From assembly GCF_042680125.1 (NCBI RefSeq), contig NZ_JBHTNY010000028.1: a stretch of DNA of 64,000 bases. One strand, given 5' to 3'. This document shows, in pieces, positions 53,824 to 62,911 of this stretch. How positions within the stretch are numbered: the first letter of the stretch is position 1; the number at the start of each line of letters is the position of its first letter. The position numbers and the translations under genes were made by a program. The notes beneath the pieces were generated by a model. It was not told the DNA's origin and made no database searches. It was given only the letters and a program-made list of their open reading frames with translations. The stretch comes from Robinsoniella peoriensis. GTDB lineage: Bacteria; Bacillota; Clostridia; Lachnospirales; Lachnospiraceae.

Positions 53824-53937
53824 ATGCTGCGGGAAAATCAGGAGAATGCGTGTGTGGATTTTGTGATTATCCATGACCTGGAGCTGGTTGTGGGAAGCTG
53901 CACCCATGTGCTGCATTTGGAATATGGAAAAGTGTAA
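53824..53937 (+). pseudogene. Fragment of an ABC ATPase C-terminus
   Basis: A 37-codon frame reads VDFVIIHDLELVVGSCTHVLHL then EYGKV and stop. HDLELV is the H-loop region of importer or ECF-type ATPases. Walker A, signature and Walker B are missing. It is probably the tail of a transporter ATPase that once belonged to this iron-type cluster, brought next to the palindrome by deletion. Confidence 0.6.
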
Positions 53938-53954
53938 GTGTTCAGCTCCTCTTT

Positions 53955-55787
53955 GTGGGGGAGATTAAAGAAAGGAAGAAAGAGAGGAAAAAGAAATTGA
54001 AAACGAAAACGAAAAAGAAAAGCAGTATTGTTGTTTTACTTCAATATGCCGGTAATTATCGCTGGCTGACAATCCTGGGCTGCATTTTATCAGGGGCTGC
54101 AGCCGTCATCGGCTTAATGCCGTATGTATTTGTATGGTTGGTGGCAAGAGATGCGCTTGCGGTATATCCCAATTTTGCGGCGGCAGATAATCTGGCTAAG
54201 TGGGGATGGCTTGCAGTATGGTTTTCAGTAGCAAATCTTGCAGTGTATTTTATAGCGTTAATGATGACCCATATTTCTGCATTTCGCACAGCAAGAAACA
54301 TGCGAATGAAAGCAATGCAGCATATGGTGGAATTACCCCTTGGTTTTTTTACCGGGAATCAGTCGGGCAAGCTTCGCAAGCTGGTAGATGATAATGCAGC
54401 GCTTACAGAGGATTTGTTGGCGCATAAGATGCCTGATACCGTTGGCGCAGTCGTGACACCTCTGGCAGCAATTGTTTTTTTGCTCCTGTTTGACTGGCGA
54501 ATGGGTGCACTATCCCTTTTCACCATGGTCCTGGCACTGGCATCTATGGGTATGATGATGAGTGGAAAAAACGCAAACTTTTTTCACCGGTATCAGCAGG
54601 AAATCGAAAAAATGAGTGGAGAAGCAGTGGAATATGTCAGAGGTATTCCGGTCGTAAAGGTATTTCAGCAGACGGTATATTCCTTCAAGGCCTTTTATGC
54701 AGCAATTTTGTCCTACAGTGATCTTGCCGGCAAATACGCTATGAGCTGCCAAATGGGCAATACTTGTTTTTTAAGTGCCATTAACGGAACATTTCTACTC
54801 CTGATTCCTGCAGCGCTCTATATTGCTTCTGTCAGTGACGGATGGGGTGTCATTCCCAATTTTATCTTCTATGCTTTGTTTGCACCGGCTTGTGGAAATA
54901 TGATTAACCGGATTATGTATGCGTCACAGTCTGTCATGGAAGCAAATGAGGCTGTATTTAAAATGGAGGAAGTCTTATCCCAGGAACCATTGAAAAATGC
55001 GACATATACCACGGCACCCTCCGATGGAACGGTTGAGTTTAAGGATGTCACATTCACTTATCCGAAAGCCACAAGGCCTGCACTTTCCCATATCAGTTTT
55101 CGTGTGGCGGGGGGGCAGACAGTAGCTTTGGTGGGGCCTTCCGGTGGGGGTAAAACTACAGCAGCCAGTCTCATTCCCAGGTTCTGGGATGTATTGGAAG
55201 GGCAGGTGAAGATTGGCGGCGTTGATGTTCGTGAAATAGACAACAGGCTTTTGATGGATCAGGTTGCTTTTGTCTTTCAGGATACGCGGCTGTTTAAACA
55301 AAGCCTGCTTGATAATATAAGGGCAGCAAAACCGGAGGCATCCAGGGAGCAGGTTCTCCGTGCCGCCCATGCTGCACAGTGCGATGATATTCTTGAAAAA
55401 CTTCCGGACGGCTTAGATACGGTTGTGGGAACGAAAGGAATTTATTTGTCCGGCGGGGAGGTACAGAGAATTGCGTTAGCCAGGGCCATTTTAAAGGATG
55501 CACCAATTATTGTGCTGGATGAAGCAACGGCATTTGCGGACCCGGAAAATGAAGCACAGATTCAAAAAGCCTTTGAGTCGTTGATTCGGGGGAAAACGGT
55601 ACTTATGATTGCCCACAGACTATCCACGATTCAAAATGCAGATAACATTCTTGTTATGGATAATGGGAAGATTACGGAGTGTGGAACACATGGTGAACTT
55701 TTGGAAAAACAGGGACTGTATGCTAAAATGTGGAGGGATTATCAGAAGTCGGCAAAGTGGAAGGTTGGAAAGGAGAGCACATTATGA
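53955..55787 (+). CDS. ABC half-transporter 1, siderophore type (YbtP/IrtA-like)
   Basis: About 610 residues: a very basic N-terminal tail (KERKKERKKKLKTKTKKK), six membrane helices over about 25-310, then an ATPase with Walker A GPSGGGKTT, signature YLSGGEVQRIALARAIL and Walker B IIVLDEATAFADPENE. The ATAFADPENE form is typical of YbtP/Q and IrtA/B, exporter-fold proteins that import iron-siderophores. A TTG at 53997 with GAGAGG upstream is an alternative start to the GTG at 53955. It overlaps the next gene by 4 bases. Confidence 0.88.
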   Translation: MGEIKERKKERKKKLKTKTKKKSSIVVLLQYAGNYRWLTILGCILSGAAAVIGLMPYVFVWLVARDALAVYPNFAAADNLAKWGWLAVWFSVANLAVYFIALMMTHISAFRTARNMRMKAMQHMVELPLGFFTGNQSGKLRKLVDDNAALTEDLLAHKMPDTVGAVVTPLAAIVFLLLFDWRMGALSLFTMVLALASMGMMMSGKNANFFHRYQQEIEKMSGEAVEYVRGIPVVKVFQQTVYSFKAFYAAILSYSDLAGKYAMSCQMGNTCFLSAINGTFLLLIPAALYIASVSDGWGVIPNFIFYALFAPACGNMINRIMYASQSVMEANEAVFKMEEVLSQEPLKNATYTTAPSDGTVEFKDVTFTYPKATRPALSHISFRVAGGQTVALVGPSGGGKTTAASLIPRFWDVLEGQVKIGGVDVREIDNRLLMDQVAFVFQDTRLFKQSLLDNIRAAKPEASREQVLRAAHAAQCDDILEKLPDGLDTVVGTKGIYLSGGEVQRIALARAILKDAPIIVLDEATAFADPENEAQIQKAFESLIRGKTVLMIAHRLSTIQNADNILVMDNGKITECGTHGELLEKQGLYAKMWRDYQKSAKWKVGKESTL

Positions 55788-57529
55788 TTTCAAGAATTGA
55801 ACATCTTTTTGCACTCAGTCATCAGGGGGCAAAGGACTTTGTAAAGGCAGTATTGCTGACGGTAGTATGCAACATCAGTCTGATGCTTCCGGTAGGCGTC
55901 ATTATGGCAGTGATCCAATATATGCTTGCAGCGATTCCCAACGGAGAAAATACAGGAGCAAAAATTCTGTATTATACCGGGATAGCGGCAGTGATCCTGG
56001 TTGTATTGTTTGTGCTTCATTACATTCAATATGCGGCCCTTTATCTGTCGGTATATAAGGAGAGTGCCAACCGAAGAATTGCACTGGCTGAAACACTGCG
56101 CAAGCTTCCGCTTTCCTTTTTTGGAAAAAGAGATTTAAGCGATCTGACAGCAACCATGATTGCAGACTGTTCCAGTCTGGATCAGATGTTTTCTCATTAT
56201 ATTCCAGTGTTGTTTGCGGCTGTTATTTCCACCACTATTGTAGGAATCAGTATGTTCTGTTTTAATCCCAAAATGGCACTGGCTGTATTGTGGGTTGTTC
56301 CGGCAGCGCTGCTTTTGACGATTTGCTCCAAAAAGCTGCAGGATACATATGGTACGAAAAACATTCTAGCAAAACGTGCCGTTACTGACTATATCCAGGA
56401 AGGATTGGAAACCAATCGTGATCTGAAGGCTTGCAATCAACAGGAAGTTTATTTAAAAGAACTGGAGCAAAAAACGGCAGCCGCAGAAAAATCAGCCATC
56501 CGGTCAGAATTGGCGGCAGGCACTTTTGTAAGTTCTGCGCAGGCATTTTTACGTATTGGTATGGCGACAACAGTTCTGGCAGGGGCGGACCTTTACGTAC
56601 GCGGAGAGCTTACACTACTGTATTTTCTTGGTTTTCTGTTTGCTGCTGCACGAATTTATGATCCCCTTAGCATTGTTCTTATGAATATGGCGGCAACTTT
56701 TAACGCAAAACTTCAGATTAACCGTATGCGTGCGATTCAGGAAGAGCCGGTACAGACAGGAACGGAAGATTTTAAGCCAAACGGCTTTGACATCAGTTTC
56801 GAACACGTGGATTTTTCATATCGAGACGGAGAAGGGGTTCTTTCGGATGTGACATTTACGGCAAGACAGGGGGAGGTCACAGCTCTTGTGGGTCCTTCTG
56901 GCGGCGGAAAATCTACAGCAGCAAAGCTTTCAGCCAGATTCTGGGATGTGAATAAAGGAAAAATTAAATTAGGTGGCAGAGATATTTCTGAAATAGATCC
57001 GGAAGCCTTACTGAAATATTATGCGATCGTATTTCAGGACGTTGTCCTATTCCGGGATACCATTATGGAAAATATCAGGCTCGGACGTAAGGGTGCCACG
57101 GATGAAGAAGTAATCGAAGCAGCAAAGGCAGCGCAGTGTGATGAATTTATCATGCGCCTGACAGATGGATATGAAACAGTAATCGGAGAAAATGGCTCTA
57201 CCCTTTCAGGAGGAGAACGTCAGCGAATTTCCATAGCGAGGGCGTTGTTAAAGGATGCACCTGTAGTCCTTCTGGACGAAGCCACGGCGAGTCTGGATGT
57301 GGAAAACGAGAGTGCAGTCCAGGATGCATTATCCAGGCTGATTCGCAAGAAAACCGTTTTAATTATTGCACATCGGATGCGTACGGTAGCCAGTGCTGAC
57401 AAGGTGGTTGTTCTGGAAAACGGACGAATTGTGCAGCAGGGTGCACCCGAAGAGCTTCTGAAACAAAAGGGAATGTACAGACATATGGTAGAACTGCAAA
57501 ATAAGAGCATGGCGTGGAAGTTATCATAG
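55784..57529 (+). CDS. ABC half-transporter 2, siderophore type (YbtQ/IrtB-like)
   Basis: 581 residues from the ATG at 55784 (AAGGAGAG upstream), overlapping the partner stop as ATGA. Six helices, then Walker A GPSGGGKST, Q-loop VFQDVVLFRDT, signature TLSGGERQRISIARALL and Walker B VVLLDEATASLDVENE. It forms a heterodimer with half-transporter 1. Known relatives move siderophores or metal chelates; direction and substrate are inferred only. Confidence 0.88.
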   Translation: MISRIEHLFALSHQGAKDFVKAVLLTVVCNISLMLPVGVIMAVIQYMLAAIPNGENTGAKILYYTGIAAVILVVLFVLHYIQYAALYLSVYKESANRRIALAETLRKLPLSFFGKRDLSDLTATMIADCSSLDQMFSHYIPVLFAAVISTTIVGISMFCFNPKMALAVLWVVPAALLLTICSKKLQDTYGTKNILAKRAVTDYIQEGLETNRDLKACNQQEVYLKELEQKTAAAEKSAIRSELAAGTFVSSAQAFLRIGMATTVLAGADLYVRGELTLLYFLGFLFAAARIYDPLSIVLMNMAATFNAKLQINRMRAIQEEPVQTGTEDFKPNGFDISFEHVDFSYRDGEGVLSDVTFTARQGEVTALVGPSGGGKSTAAKLSARFWDVNKGKIKLGGRDISEIDPEALLKYYAIVFQDVVLFRDTIMENIRLGRKGATDEEVIEAAKAAQCDEFIMRLTDGYETVIGENGSTLSGGERQRISIARALLKDAPVVLLDEATASLDVENESAVQDALSRLIRKKTVLIIAHRMRTVASADKVVVLENGRIVQQGAPEELLKQKGMYRHMVELQNKSMAWKLS

Positions 57530-57627
57530 AGAAAACCAGCTTTGTATCAATAAACTGTATCCCGGAAAGAGAAAGGGGCGGACCATGGCAGGCGTGCTCC
57601 CATCGGATACTAATCTGGCATAGATCT

Positions 57628-57741
57628 GCCCGCTGGATGAGATCGTGTAGAAAATTTATATGAAAATGATTTCGATTAAACGGTAATATAAGCGCCTGTT
57701 CATGAAAATAACATCATGGACAAGCGCTTTTAAATACTTTT
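57628..57741 (+). repeat. Duplicated pxpA tail and terminator
   Basis: 22 bases identical to the last codons of pxpA (52443-52464; CCCGCTGGATGAGATCGTGT) stand here without any pxpA body, followed by a diverged copy of the pxp terminator (57690-57732: AGCGC-c-TGT / ACA-a-GCGCT) and then the 3' end of the gene at 57742. This repeats the order found at 52443-52620, with the AraC/ABC segment between the two copies. Confidence 0.75.
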
Positions 57742-58149
57742 CTATTTTATGGATAGGATATCCAGAATGGCAGGTATTTCTGACTGAAGCTGCCCCATTT
57801 CTTTTTCTTTTTGTTTCATCACGGTTTTATAGGCAGCAGCTTTTTCTGTTTGCCTGCTGTCTGTATAAAGTCTGTAATTTACGGCAGCCTCATAGTAGCG
57901 GGCCAGAGCATAATATTCCTCAAGTATTTCATTTGTTTTGGCACCCCGGGCTTCGTTTTGTGAAGTTTTTCGCAGTATAGACCCATAATCCTGGTATTTC
58001 AGATCTCCGGAAAAAGATTGTTCATCGTATGTTGTATAGCCCTGGAATTCTTCCTTAAGGCGCGCGATCCCCATAGCAAGTAAAAAGACAAATAGAATCG
58101 ACAGAATGATGATAAGGATGCCCGATATACTAATTCGTTTCTTCTTCAT
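57742..58149 (-). CDS. Small single-pass membrane protein, third gene of a zinc-ribbon operon
   Basis: 135 residues: a basic start, one membrane helix at about 8-28, then a helical extracytoplasmic or cytosolic part ending EIPAILDILSIK. No named family is recognised. It overlaps the upstream zinc-ribbon gene by 20 bases. A relic of a homologous C-terminus lies at 52556. Confidence 0.65.
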   Translation of the reverse strand: MKKKRISISGILIIILSILFVFLLAMGIARLKEEFQGYTTYDEQSFSGDLKYQDYGSILRKTSQNEARGAKTNEILEEYYALARYYEAAVNYRLYTDSRQTEKAAAYKTVMKQKEKEMGQLQSEIPAILDILSIK

Positions 58150-58876
58150 GGATGTCTAATCTCCTTTCCAGTATATCTCGAATTCCGTTTGCAGACAGGT
58201 TGGGAAGCGTACTCAGATCTTCCTTTGTCATATTGCAGAAGGAAGACAGCAGCAGCTGAATCTTCTGATCAATATCATCTAATGCAGCCAGATGTTCAGC
58301 CTGGTATTTCCCCTCATATAAAAAATATTCTCCCGATATGGTTTCATAATAGGAGGAGAGGCTGGAGACCAGGTATCTGGGAGACCAGCTGCTATGAAGT
58401 TCAGGATTAATCAGCGAATTAATGGAATCAAAGATACTATTATAACTCTCTGAAGCCCGGGTAATTGCAGTGTAGGAATCAAATTCGTCACCCAGGTACA
58501 AATTGTTTGAGTTATAGTAAGCATTCAGGTCGATATATTTTTTGTTTTCTATTAAATTATCCATGGTTTCTTTATGGATAGCTTCATTTTTATGTAAGGC
58601 GCTTTTCGTAACGCTTTTGTATATGGGCCAGGCGGATCCGACCAGGATAAAGGCGGCAACATTCAGGATCACCAAAATGGCAATGATGCTTGTGCGTACA
58701 CTGATACTTGTAAATCTATGGGTTGTAGTGTAAACGTCATTCAGAGTTTTTTTGAATTCCGACTGATAATGTTTCATATCAGAACGGTGTTTCAAAATAT
58801 CGGGATTTTGGGAACCGCAATAAGGACATTTTTCATCCTTTAACGTTAAGGGTGCCCCGCAGAAAGTACACTTCAT
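58130..58876 (-). CDS. Zinc-ribbon membrane protein (second of three)
   Basis: 248 residues. The N-terminal zinc ribbon CTFCGAPL...CPYCGSQN (Cys4) is followed by a charged helix, one membrane helix at about 68-88 and a long helical remainder. It is similar in layout, and in the first 25 residues, to the protein encoded just upstream. It overlaps that gene by 4 bases and the next by 20. Such zinc_ribbon_2-type membrane proteins are often envelope-stress or secretion accessory factors; nothing specific is visible. Confidence 0.7.
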   Translation of the reverse strand: MKCTFCGAPLTLKDEKCPYCGSQNPDILKHRSDMKHYQSEFKKTLNDVYTTTHRFTSISVRTSIIAILVILNVAAFILVGSAWPIYKSVTKSALHKNEAIHKETMDNLIENKKYIDLNAYYNSNNLYLGDEFDSYTAITRASESYNSIFDSINSLINPELHSSWSPRYLVSSLSSYYETISGEYFLYEGKYQAEHLAALDDIDQKIQLLLSSFCNMTKEDLSTLPNLSANGIRDILERRLDIHEEETN

Positions 58877-59547
58877 TTTTTTACCTCCTCATCATAAAGC
58901 TTTTTTAATTGATCTATACTCATGTGATAGCGTTCATTTAAAATCTGTTCTGCTTCTTTTTGATATGCTTTTACCATAACAGAATCTTCCTTACGCATAT
59001 CTTCAAGGCGTGTCATGATCAGAAGAGAAGTCATGGCGGTCATGATATCTTTTTCACGGTTGTTCTCCGGGTCCGTAATTATGAGATAGTCGGCATATGC
59101 CCAGATAAAGTCAGAATGCTTCCAGTTGTAGGTGGAAAATTTCTGTGTTTCGGAGTCTGTCAGTATGTAGTTCAGAACAGCGTCGTAATTTCCTTCCTCA
59201 TACCAGACATCCATTTTCGGAAATGCCGTACGCTCCCAGGCTGTCTGGGCAGCGTCCTGTTTTTTTAACTGGCTGTCATTAAACTGAAACAATAAAAATA
59301 TCCCAAGTGCCAGAAGGGCGGCAATCAGGAGCGATATACCAATGCGCTTTCCTACACGTGAAGATTCACTTTTTATAGTATCTTCAAAGTAGTCCATAGG
59401 GACATCTTCTAATTTCTCCAGATTCTGATGCAGCTCATGTAGCTCATTCATATATTCTTTTTCGGCACCGGGGAAGTTCGTGGAACCACAATAGGGGCAT
59501 TTCACTATAGTTTCATTCAGTATGGTGCCGCAGCTTTGGCATTTCAT
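58873..59547 (-). CDS. Zinc-ribbon membrane protein (first of three)
   Basis: 224 residues: zinc ribbon CQSCGTIL...CPYCGSTN, an acidic linker, one membrane helix at about 70-92 (ISLLIAALLALGIFLLF), then a helical domain. First gene of a three-gene operon of related proteins. Function unknown. GAAAGGAC lies just before the ATG. Confidence 0.7.
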   Translation of the reverse strand: MKCQSCGTILNETIVKCPYCGSTNFPGAEKEYMNELHELHQNLEKLEDVPMDYFEDTIKSESSRVGKRIGISLLIAALLALGIFLLFQFNDSQLKKQDAAQTAWERTAFPKMDVWYEEGNYDAVLNYILTDSETQKFSTYNWKHSDFIWAYADYLIITDPENNREKDIMTAMTSLLIMTRLEDMRKEDSVMVKAYQKEAEQILNERYHMSIDQLKKLYDEEVKK

Positions 59548-59626
59548 AATAAGAACTGTCCTTTCAGGTTAGTTAATTAATTATAATAAGAATACAATAA
59601 TATGTGGGAAGGCGAAAGCGGTCATT

Positions 59627-60514
59627 CTATACCATGGTTTTTACCATATTAACAAATCTGAGGACATCTTCTGGTGCATCCAGGCTATAAAGTAAGCCAT
59701 AGGGGATGCTGTAATCCCAATTCACAGGAATTGATATAAGACCCGGGTGAACCTCCTGCCAGCACTCAATGCTAAGCAGGACATTTCCGGTCTCCGCGCA
59801 GCGGTTAAATACTGATAAATCATAAAATTGAGGAGTATCCTCTATTTGAATTTTGGGATGATGTTTCGTCAGGTCATTGCGGAGGAAATCATTCACTCCG
59901 GAATCTCCGTGGGCTACCATCATCAGAGTCTCACCGTATAAATCTTCGATATCAATGCAGGAATTTCCTGCAAGGCGATGTTCTCTGGGGACTGCAATCA
60001 TTTTTTTGTATCTGCCCAGGGCAAGAAAATTACAGCGGCTAAGCCATGCTTTGGAATCACATACCCCTATCAGAAAATCAAACTTTTCTCCCAGCAGTCC
60101 TATTTCCCCAAGAATTCCTTCGTAATTATCCTCAAACGGTACAAGATGCAGTTTATATTCCGGAAAATCTTTATTTACACGATACCATAAATCCATAAAG
60201 GGCTTTGCAGGATTCAGAAGCGATGTGCCCACACAAAAGGTAGTGTCCTTAGCATGGTTGGCGGCTTTGGCATTTGCAATGGATTTTTTTGAATAATCTA
60301 TCATGAATTTAGCGTCCTGATATATGACAGCTCCGGAGTCTGTTAAACGGATGCCCGAGGGAGTACGTTCCACAAGCTTTATATCCAAATGATTTTCCAA
60401 TGTATTTATTTGTTTCATAACGGCGGTAGGCGAGATATACAGATGTTTTGCTGCTTTTGTAAAACTTCCGAAGTCCGCAGCTGCTATAAATGTATCCAGC
60501 ATCTGATTGTACAT
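59627..60514 (-). CDS. LysR family transcriptional regulator
   Basis: 295 residues, normal length. The winged helix lies at about 15-40 (GSFTKAAKHLYISPTAVMKQINTLE), then the two-lobed effector domain. It is divergent from the flavodoxin/aldo-keto reductase pair, the usual arrangement in which LysR regulates the neighbouring operon. AGGAGG lies just upstream of the ATG. Confidence 0.92.
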   Translation of the reverse strand: MYNQMLDTFIAAADFGSFTKAAKHLYISPTAVMKQINTLENHLDIKLVERTPSGIRLTDSGAVIYQDAKFMIDYSKKSIANAKAANHAKDTTFCVGTSLLNPAKPFMDLWYRVNKDFPEYKLHLVPFEDNYEGILGEIGLLGEKFDFLIGVCDSKAWLSRCNFLALGRYKKMIAVPREHRLAGNSCIDIEDLYGETLMMVAHGDSGVNDFLRNDLTKHHPKIQIEDTPQFYDLSVFNRCAETGNVLLSIECWQEVHPGLISIPVNWDYSIPYGLLYSLDAPEDVLRFVNMVKTMV

Positions 60515-60531
60515 ATATTACCTCCTAAAAT

Positions 60532-60549
60532 TAAAGTGTATAAACTTTA
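60532..60549. promoter_or_regulatory. Palindrome in the LysR/flavodoxin gap
   Basis: TAAAGT-gtataa-ACTTTA, an 18-bp interrupted palindrome close to the LysR start. Its position and A/T-rich dyad suit a LysR-type binding site for autoregulation. Confidence 0.45.
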
Positions 60550-60649
60550 TGTTAATACAACGATAACATATCGGAGATTCCAAGTCAATGAAAACTAAGA
60601 TAAACTATAGGAAACTACAAAGAAAAATAATAGAAAAGAGGTAGATTAA

Positions 60650-61180
60650 ATGGCAGAACTGATAGCGTTCTTTTCACGCAGGGATGAAAATTATGTTAAT
60701 GGTATAATTAAGACACTGGATATCGGTAACACAGAAGCCGCAGCTGGTATTATACAGGAATTGACAGGTGCCCGGCTATTTCAAATTGAGCCAATACAGA
60801 CATATTCAAAGGAATATAACGAATGTATTGCACAGGCTCAGGCAGATCAGAAACGGAATGCCAGACCGGAATTGAAAACGTACCCGGAAAGTATTGATCC
60901 GTATGATGTAATTTATCTGGGTTTTCCTAATTACTGGGGGACTATGCCCATGGCGGTATTTACCTTTTTGGAACACTTTGATTTCACCGGAAAAACCATT
61001 ATGCCTTTTTGCACTCACGAGGGCAGTGGAATGGGCAGCAGTACAAGTGATATCAGCAGATTATGTCCCGGAGCAATGGTAGAGGCGGGACTGCCCATTT
61101 ATGGAAGCGCTGTACAGAGGTCTAAAAAAGACATAGTAAACTGGATGACAATTAATAGCAATCGGGAAAGGACGGAATGA
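60650..61180 (+). CDS. Flavodoxin-like protein
   Basis: 176 residues with a flavodoxin fold: LIAFFSRRDENYVNG replaces the usual phosphate loop TGNT (weakly conserved), then YDVIYLGFPNYWGTMPMAV, and FCTHEGSGMGSS. These are signatures of the flavodoxin_4 group, FMN-binding electron carriers. Overlaps the aldo/keto reductase gene by 4 bases. AAGAGG precedes the ATG. Confidence 0.88.
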   Translation: MAELIAFFSRRDENYVNGIIKTLDIGNTEAAAGIIQELTGARLFQIEPIQTYSKEYNECIAQAQADQKRNARPELKTYPESIDPYDVIYLGFPNYWGTMPMAVFTFLEHFDFTGKTIMPFCTHEGSGMGSSTSDISRLCPGAMVEAGLPIYGSAVQRSKKDIVNWMTINSNRERTE

Positions 61181-62145
61181 AAATGGAATATATAAAATTA
61201 GGAAATTCAGGCATTGAGGTATCACGTTTGTGTGCAGGCTGTATGAGTTTTGGTGACCCGGCCAGCAAAATGCATGCATGGACCCTTGACCCACAGGAAA
61301 GTGAAGAGATTATCAAACATGCATTAGAATTGGGGATTAATTTTTTTGATACGGCTAATTGTTATTCCGCAGGAACAAGTGAGGAGTATCTGGGCAGGGC
61401 GGTTAAAAATAATATAGCAAGAGATAAAGTCGTTCTGGCCACAAAGGTTTATTTCAATGAGGGAAAACTTTCAGGGGAAGCAATACCGCGAGAGGTGGAA
61501 GCTTCGCTCAAACGCCTGGGAACAGACTATATAGATTTGCTGATTATTCACCGCTTTGATTATGATACGCCAATAGAAGAGACCATGCAGGCCCTGCATA
61601 AGGTGGTCCAATCAGGTAAGGTTCGTGCCATTGGTGCTTCCGCTATGTATGGATACCAGTTTAGGAAGATGCAGTATACCGCTGAAAAGAATGGCTGGAC
61701 AAAATTTGTATCGATGCAGAATCATTATAATCTGCTTTATCGTGAGGATGAGCGAGAGCTGATCCCGGCCTGCGAAGATCAGAATGTGGCAAGAACACCG
61801 TACAGTCCGCTGGCTGCCGGAAGGCTGTCACGTCCTACCTGGTCTGCAGATACTTTAAGAAGCAGAACGGATGTAACGGCAAAAGGTAAATATGATAAGA
61901 CCCGGGAAAGTGATATGGAAATAGTAAAGAGAGTATCCGGACTGGCAGAGAAAAAAGATGCAACCATGACTCAGATTGCCCTTGCCTGGCAGTTTGCAAA
62001 AGGTGTTGCAGTGCCAATTATCGGTGCAACAAAAGCAAAGTATTTTGATGATGCAGCAGGCAGTTTTAAGGTTATATTGTCACAGGATGAAATGAATTAT
62101 CTGGAAGAATCATATGTACCCCACAATATTGTGGGAGCGTTATAA
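61177..62145 (+). CDS. Aldo/keto reductase
   Basis: 322 residues with the catalytic tetrad in place: Asp58 and Tyr63 (FFDTANCYSAG), Lys90 (VLATKVYF) and His125 (LLIIHRFDYD). The C-terminus has the NADP-binding IIGATKAKYFDDA segment. It reduces aldehydes or ketones with NADPH; the substrate is unknown. Co-translated with the flavodoxin gene. Confidence 0.93.
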   Translation: MKMEYIKLGNSGIEVSRLCAGCMSFGDPASKMHAWTLDPQESEEIIKHALELGINFFDTANCYSAGTSEEYLGRAVKNNIARDKVVLATKVYFNEGKLSGEAIPREVEASLKRLGTDYIDLLIIHRFDYDTPIEETMQALHKVVQSGKVRAIGASAMYGYQFRKMQYTAEKNGWTKFVSMQNHYNLLYREDERELIPACEDQNVARTPYSPLAAGRLSRPTWSADTLRSRTDVTAKGKYDKTRESDMEIVKRVSGLAEKKDATMTQIALAWQFAKGVAVPIIGATKAKYFDDAAGSFKVILSQDEMNYLEESYVPHNIVGAL

Positions 62146-62175
62146 GGAGAAGAATTCAATTTACTTACAGCAGAG

Positions 62176-62208
62176 AACAGCGGCTTTTATTTTCTTAAAA
62201 CCGCTGTT
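62176..62208. terminator. Bidirectional terminator between convergent genes
   Basis: AACAGCGG / CCGCTGTT with inner TTTTA / TTAAAA pairing and a short loop. It lies after the aldo/keto reductase stop and can also serve the minus-strand gene beyond. Confidence 0.7.
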
Positions 62209-62292
62209 CAGATAAGCATTAATTTTTGAACATGAACTATCAACTACTAAATGACGGTTTTTATCTTTTGGCAGAGGATTAAAAAATGAAAC

Positions 62293-62781
62293 TTATGACA
62301 ATTCATTTAAACCAATGATCTTACTGCCTTTACTTTCATAATAGCGCAGCATTTCGTCAATTTTCCTTTTATCATAACTTGTAATGCAATCTGATAATAC
62401 ATTAACCCTATAATTAGCTTTGCGTAAGTTGTAACAGGTTGATTTAACACAAGCAGCAGCATCTGCTCCTGTTATGTAGAATTCGCATATTTCATTTTTA
62501 CTAATAAAGTCCGTAAAACCCTCACTGCTTAATGCATTTCCTTTGCATTTTTTGAAAACATTTTTTGAGACGATTTTCAAGTCTGAAGCTAATTCTGCTC
62601 CTTCTGTATTGGGTTTAAAAGTCCTCGTGCCGGCTGATAAATTTTCATGCCTTATATAAACAACATGAATATTATTATTGACTGCCCAATCAATAGATTT
62701 ATTGATATTGTCAATGATATCCTTGTAATTCTTTGTTATATCATTTTGAATATCAATTATTACTAAGGCTTTTTTCTGCAT
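62293..62781 (-). CDS. Isochorismatase-like cysteine hydrolase
   Basis: 162 residues. The catalytic triad is in place: Asp10 (LVIIDIQND), a Lys at about 78-80 (VFKKCKGNALSS) and Cys111 (GADAAACVKSTCYNL). Family members hydrolyse amides such as nicotinamide or carbamoyl compounds; the specific substrate is unknown. GGAGG precedes the ATG. It is divergent from the WYL regulator gene, which may control it (inference). Confidence 0.9.
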   Translation of the reverse strand: MQKKALVIIDIQNDITKNYKDIIDNINKSIDWAVNNNIHVVYIRHENLSAGTRTFKPNTEGAELASDLKIVSKNVFKKCKGNALSSEGFTDFISKNEICEFYITGADAAACVKSTCYNLRKANYRVNVLSDCITSYDKRKIDEMLRYYESKGSKIIGLNELS

Positions 62782-62911
62782 AGTGTTTCCTCCTGATAGG
62801 TAGATTGATTTGTTTGCTTGTTTATTGTATCATGTAATTGTTGACAACATTATGGCAATAATCTATAATGATAAAAATAAAAATCTTTAAAAATTGAAAG
62901 GCGGCTGTCAG

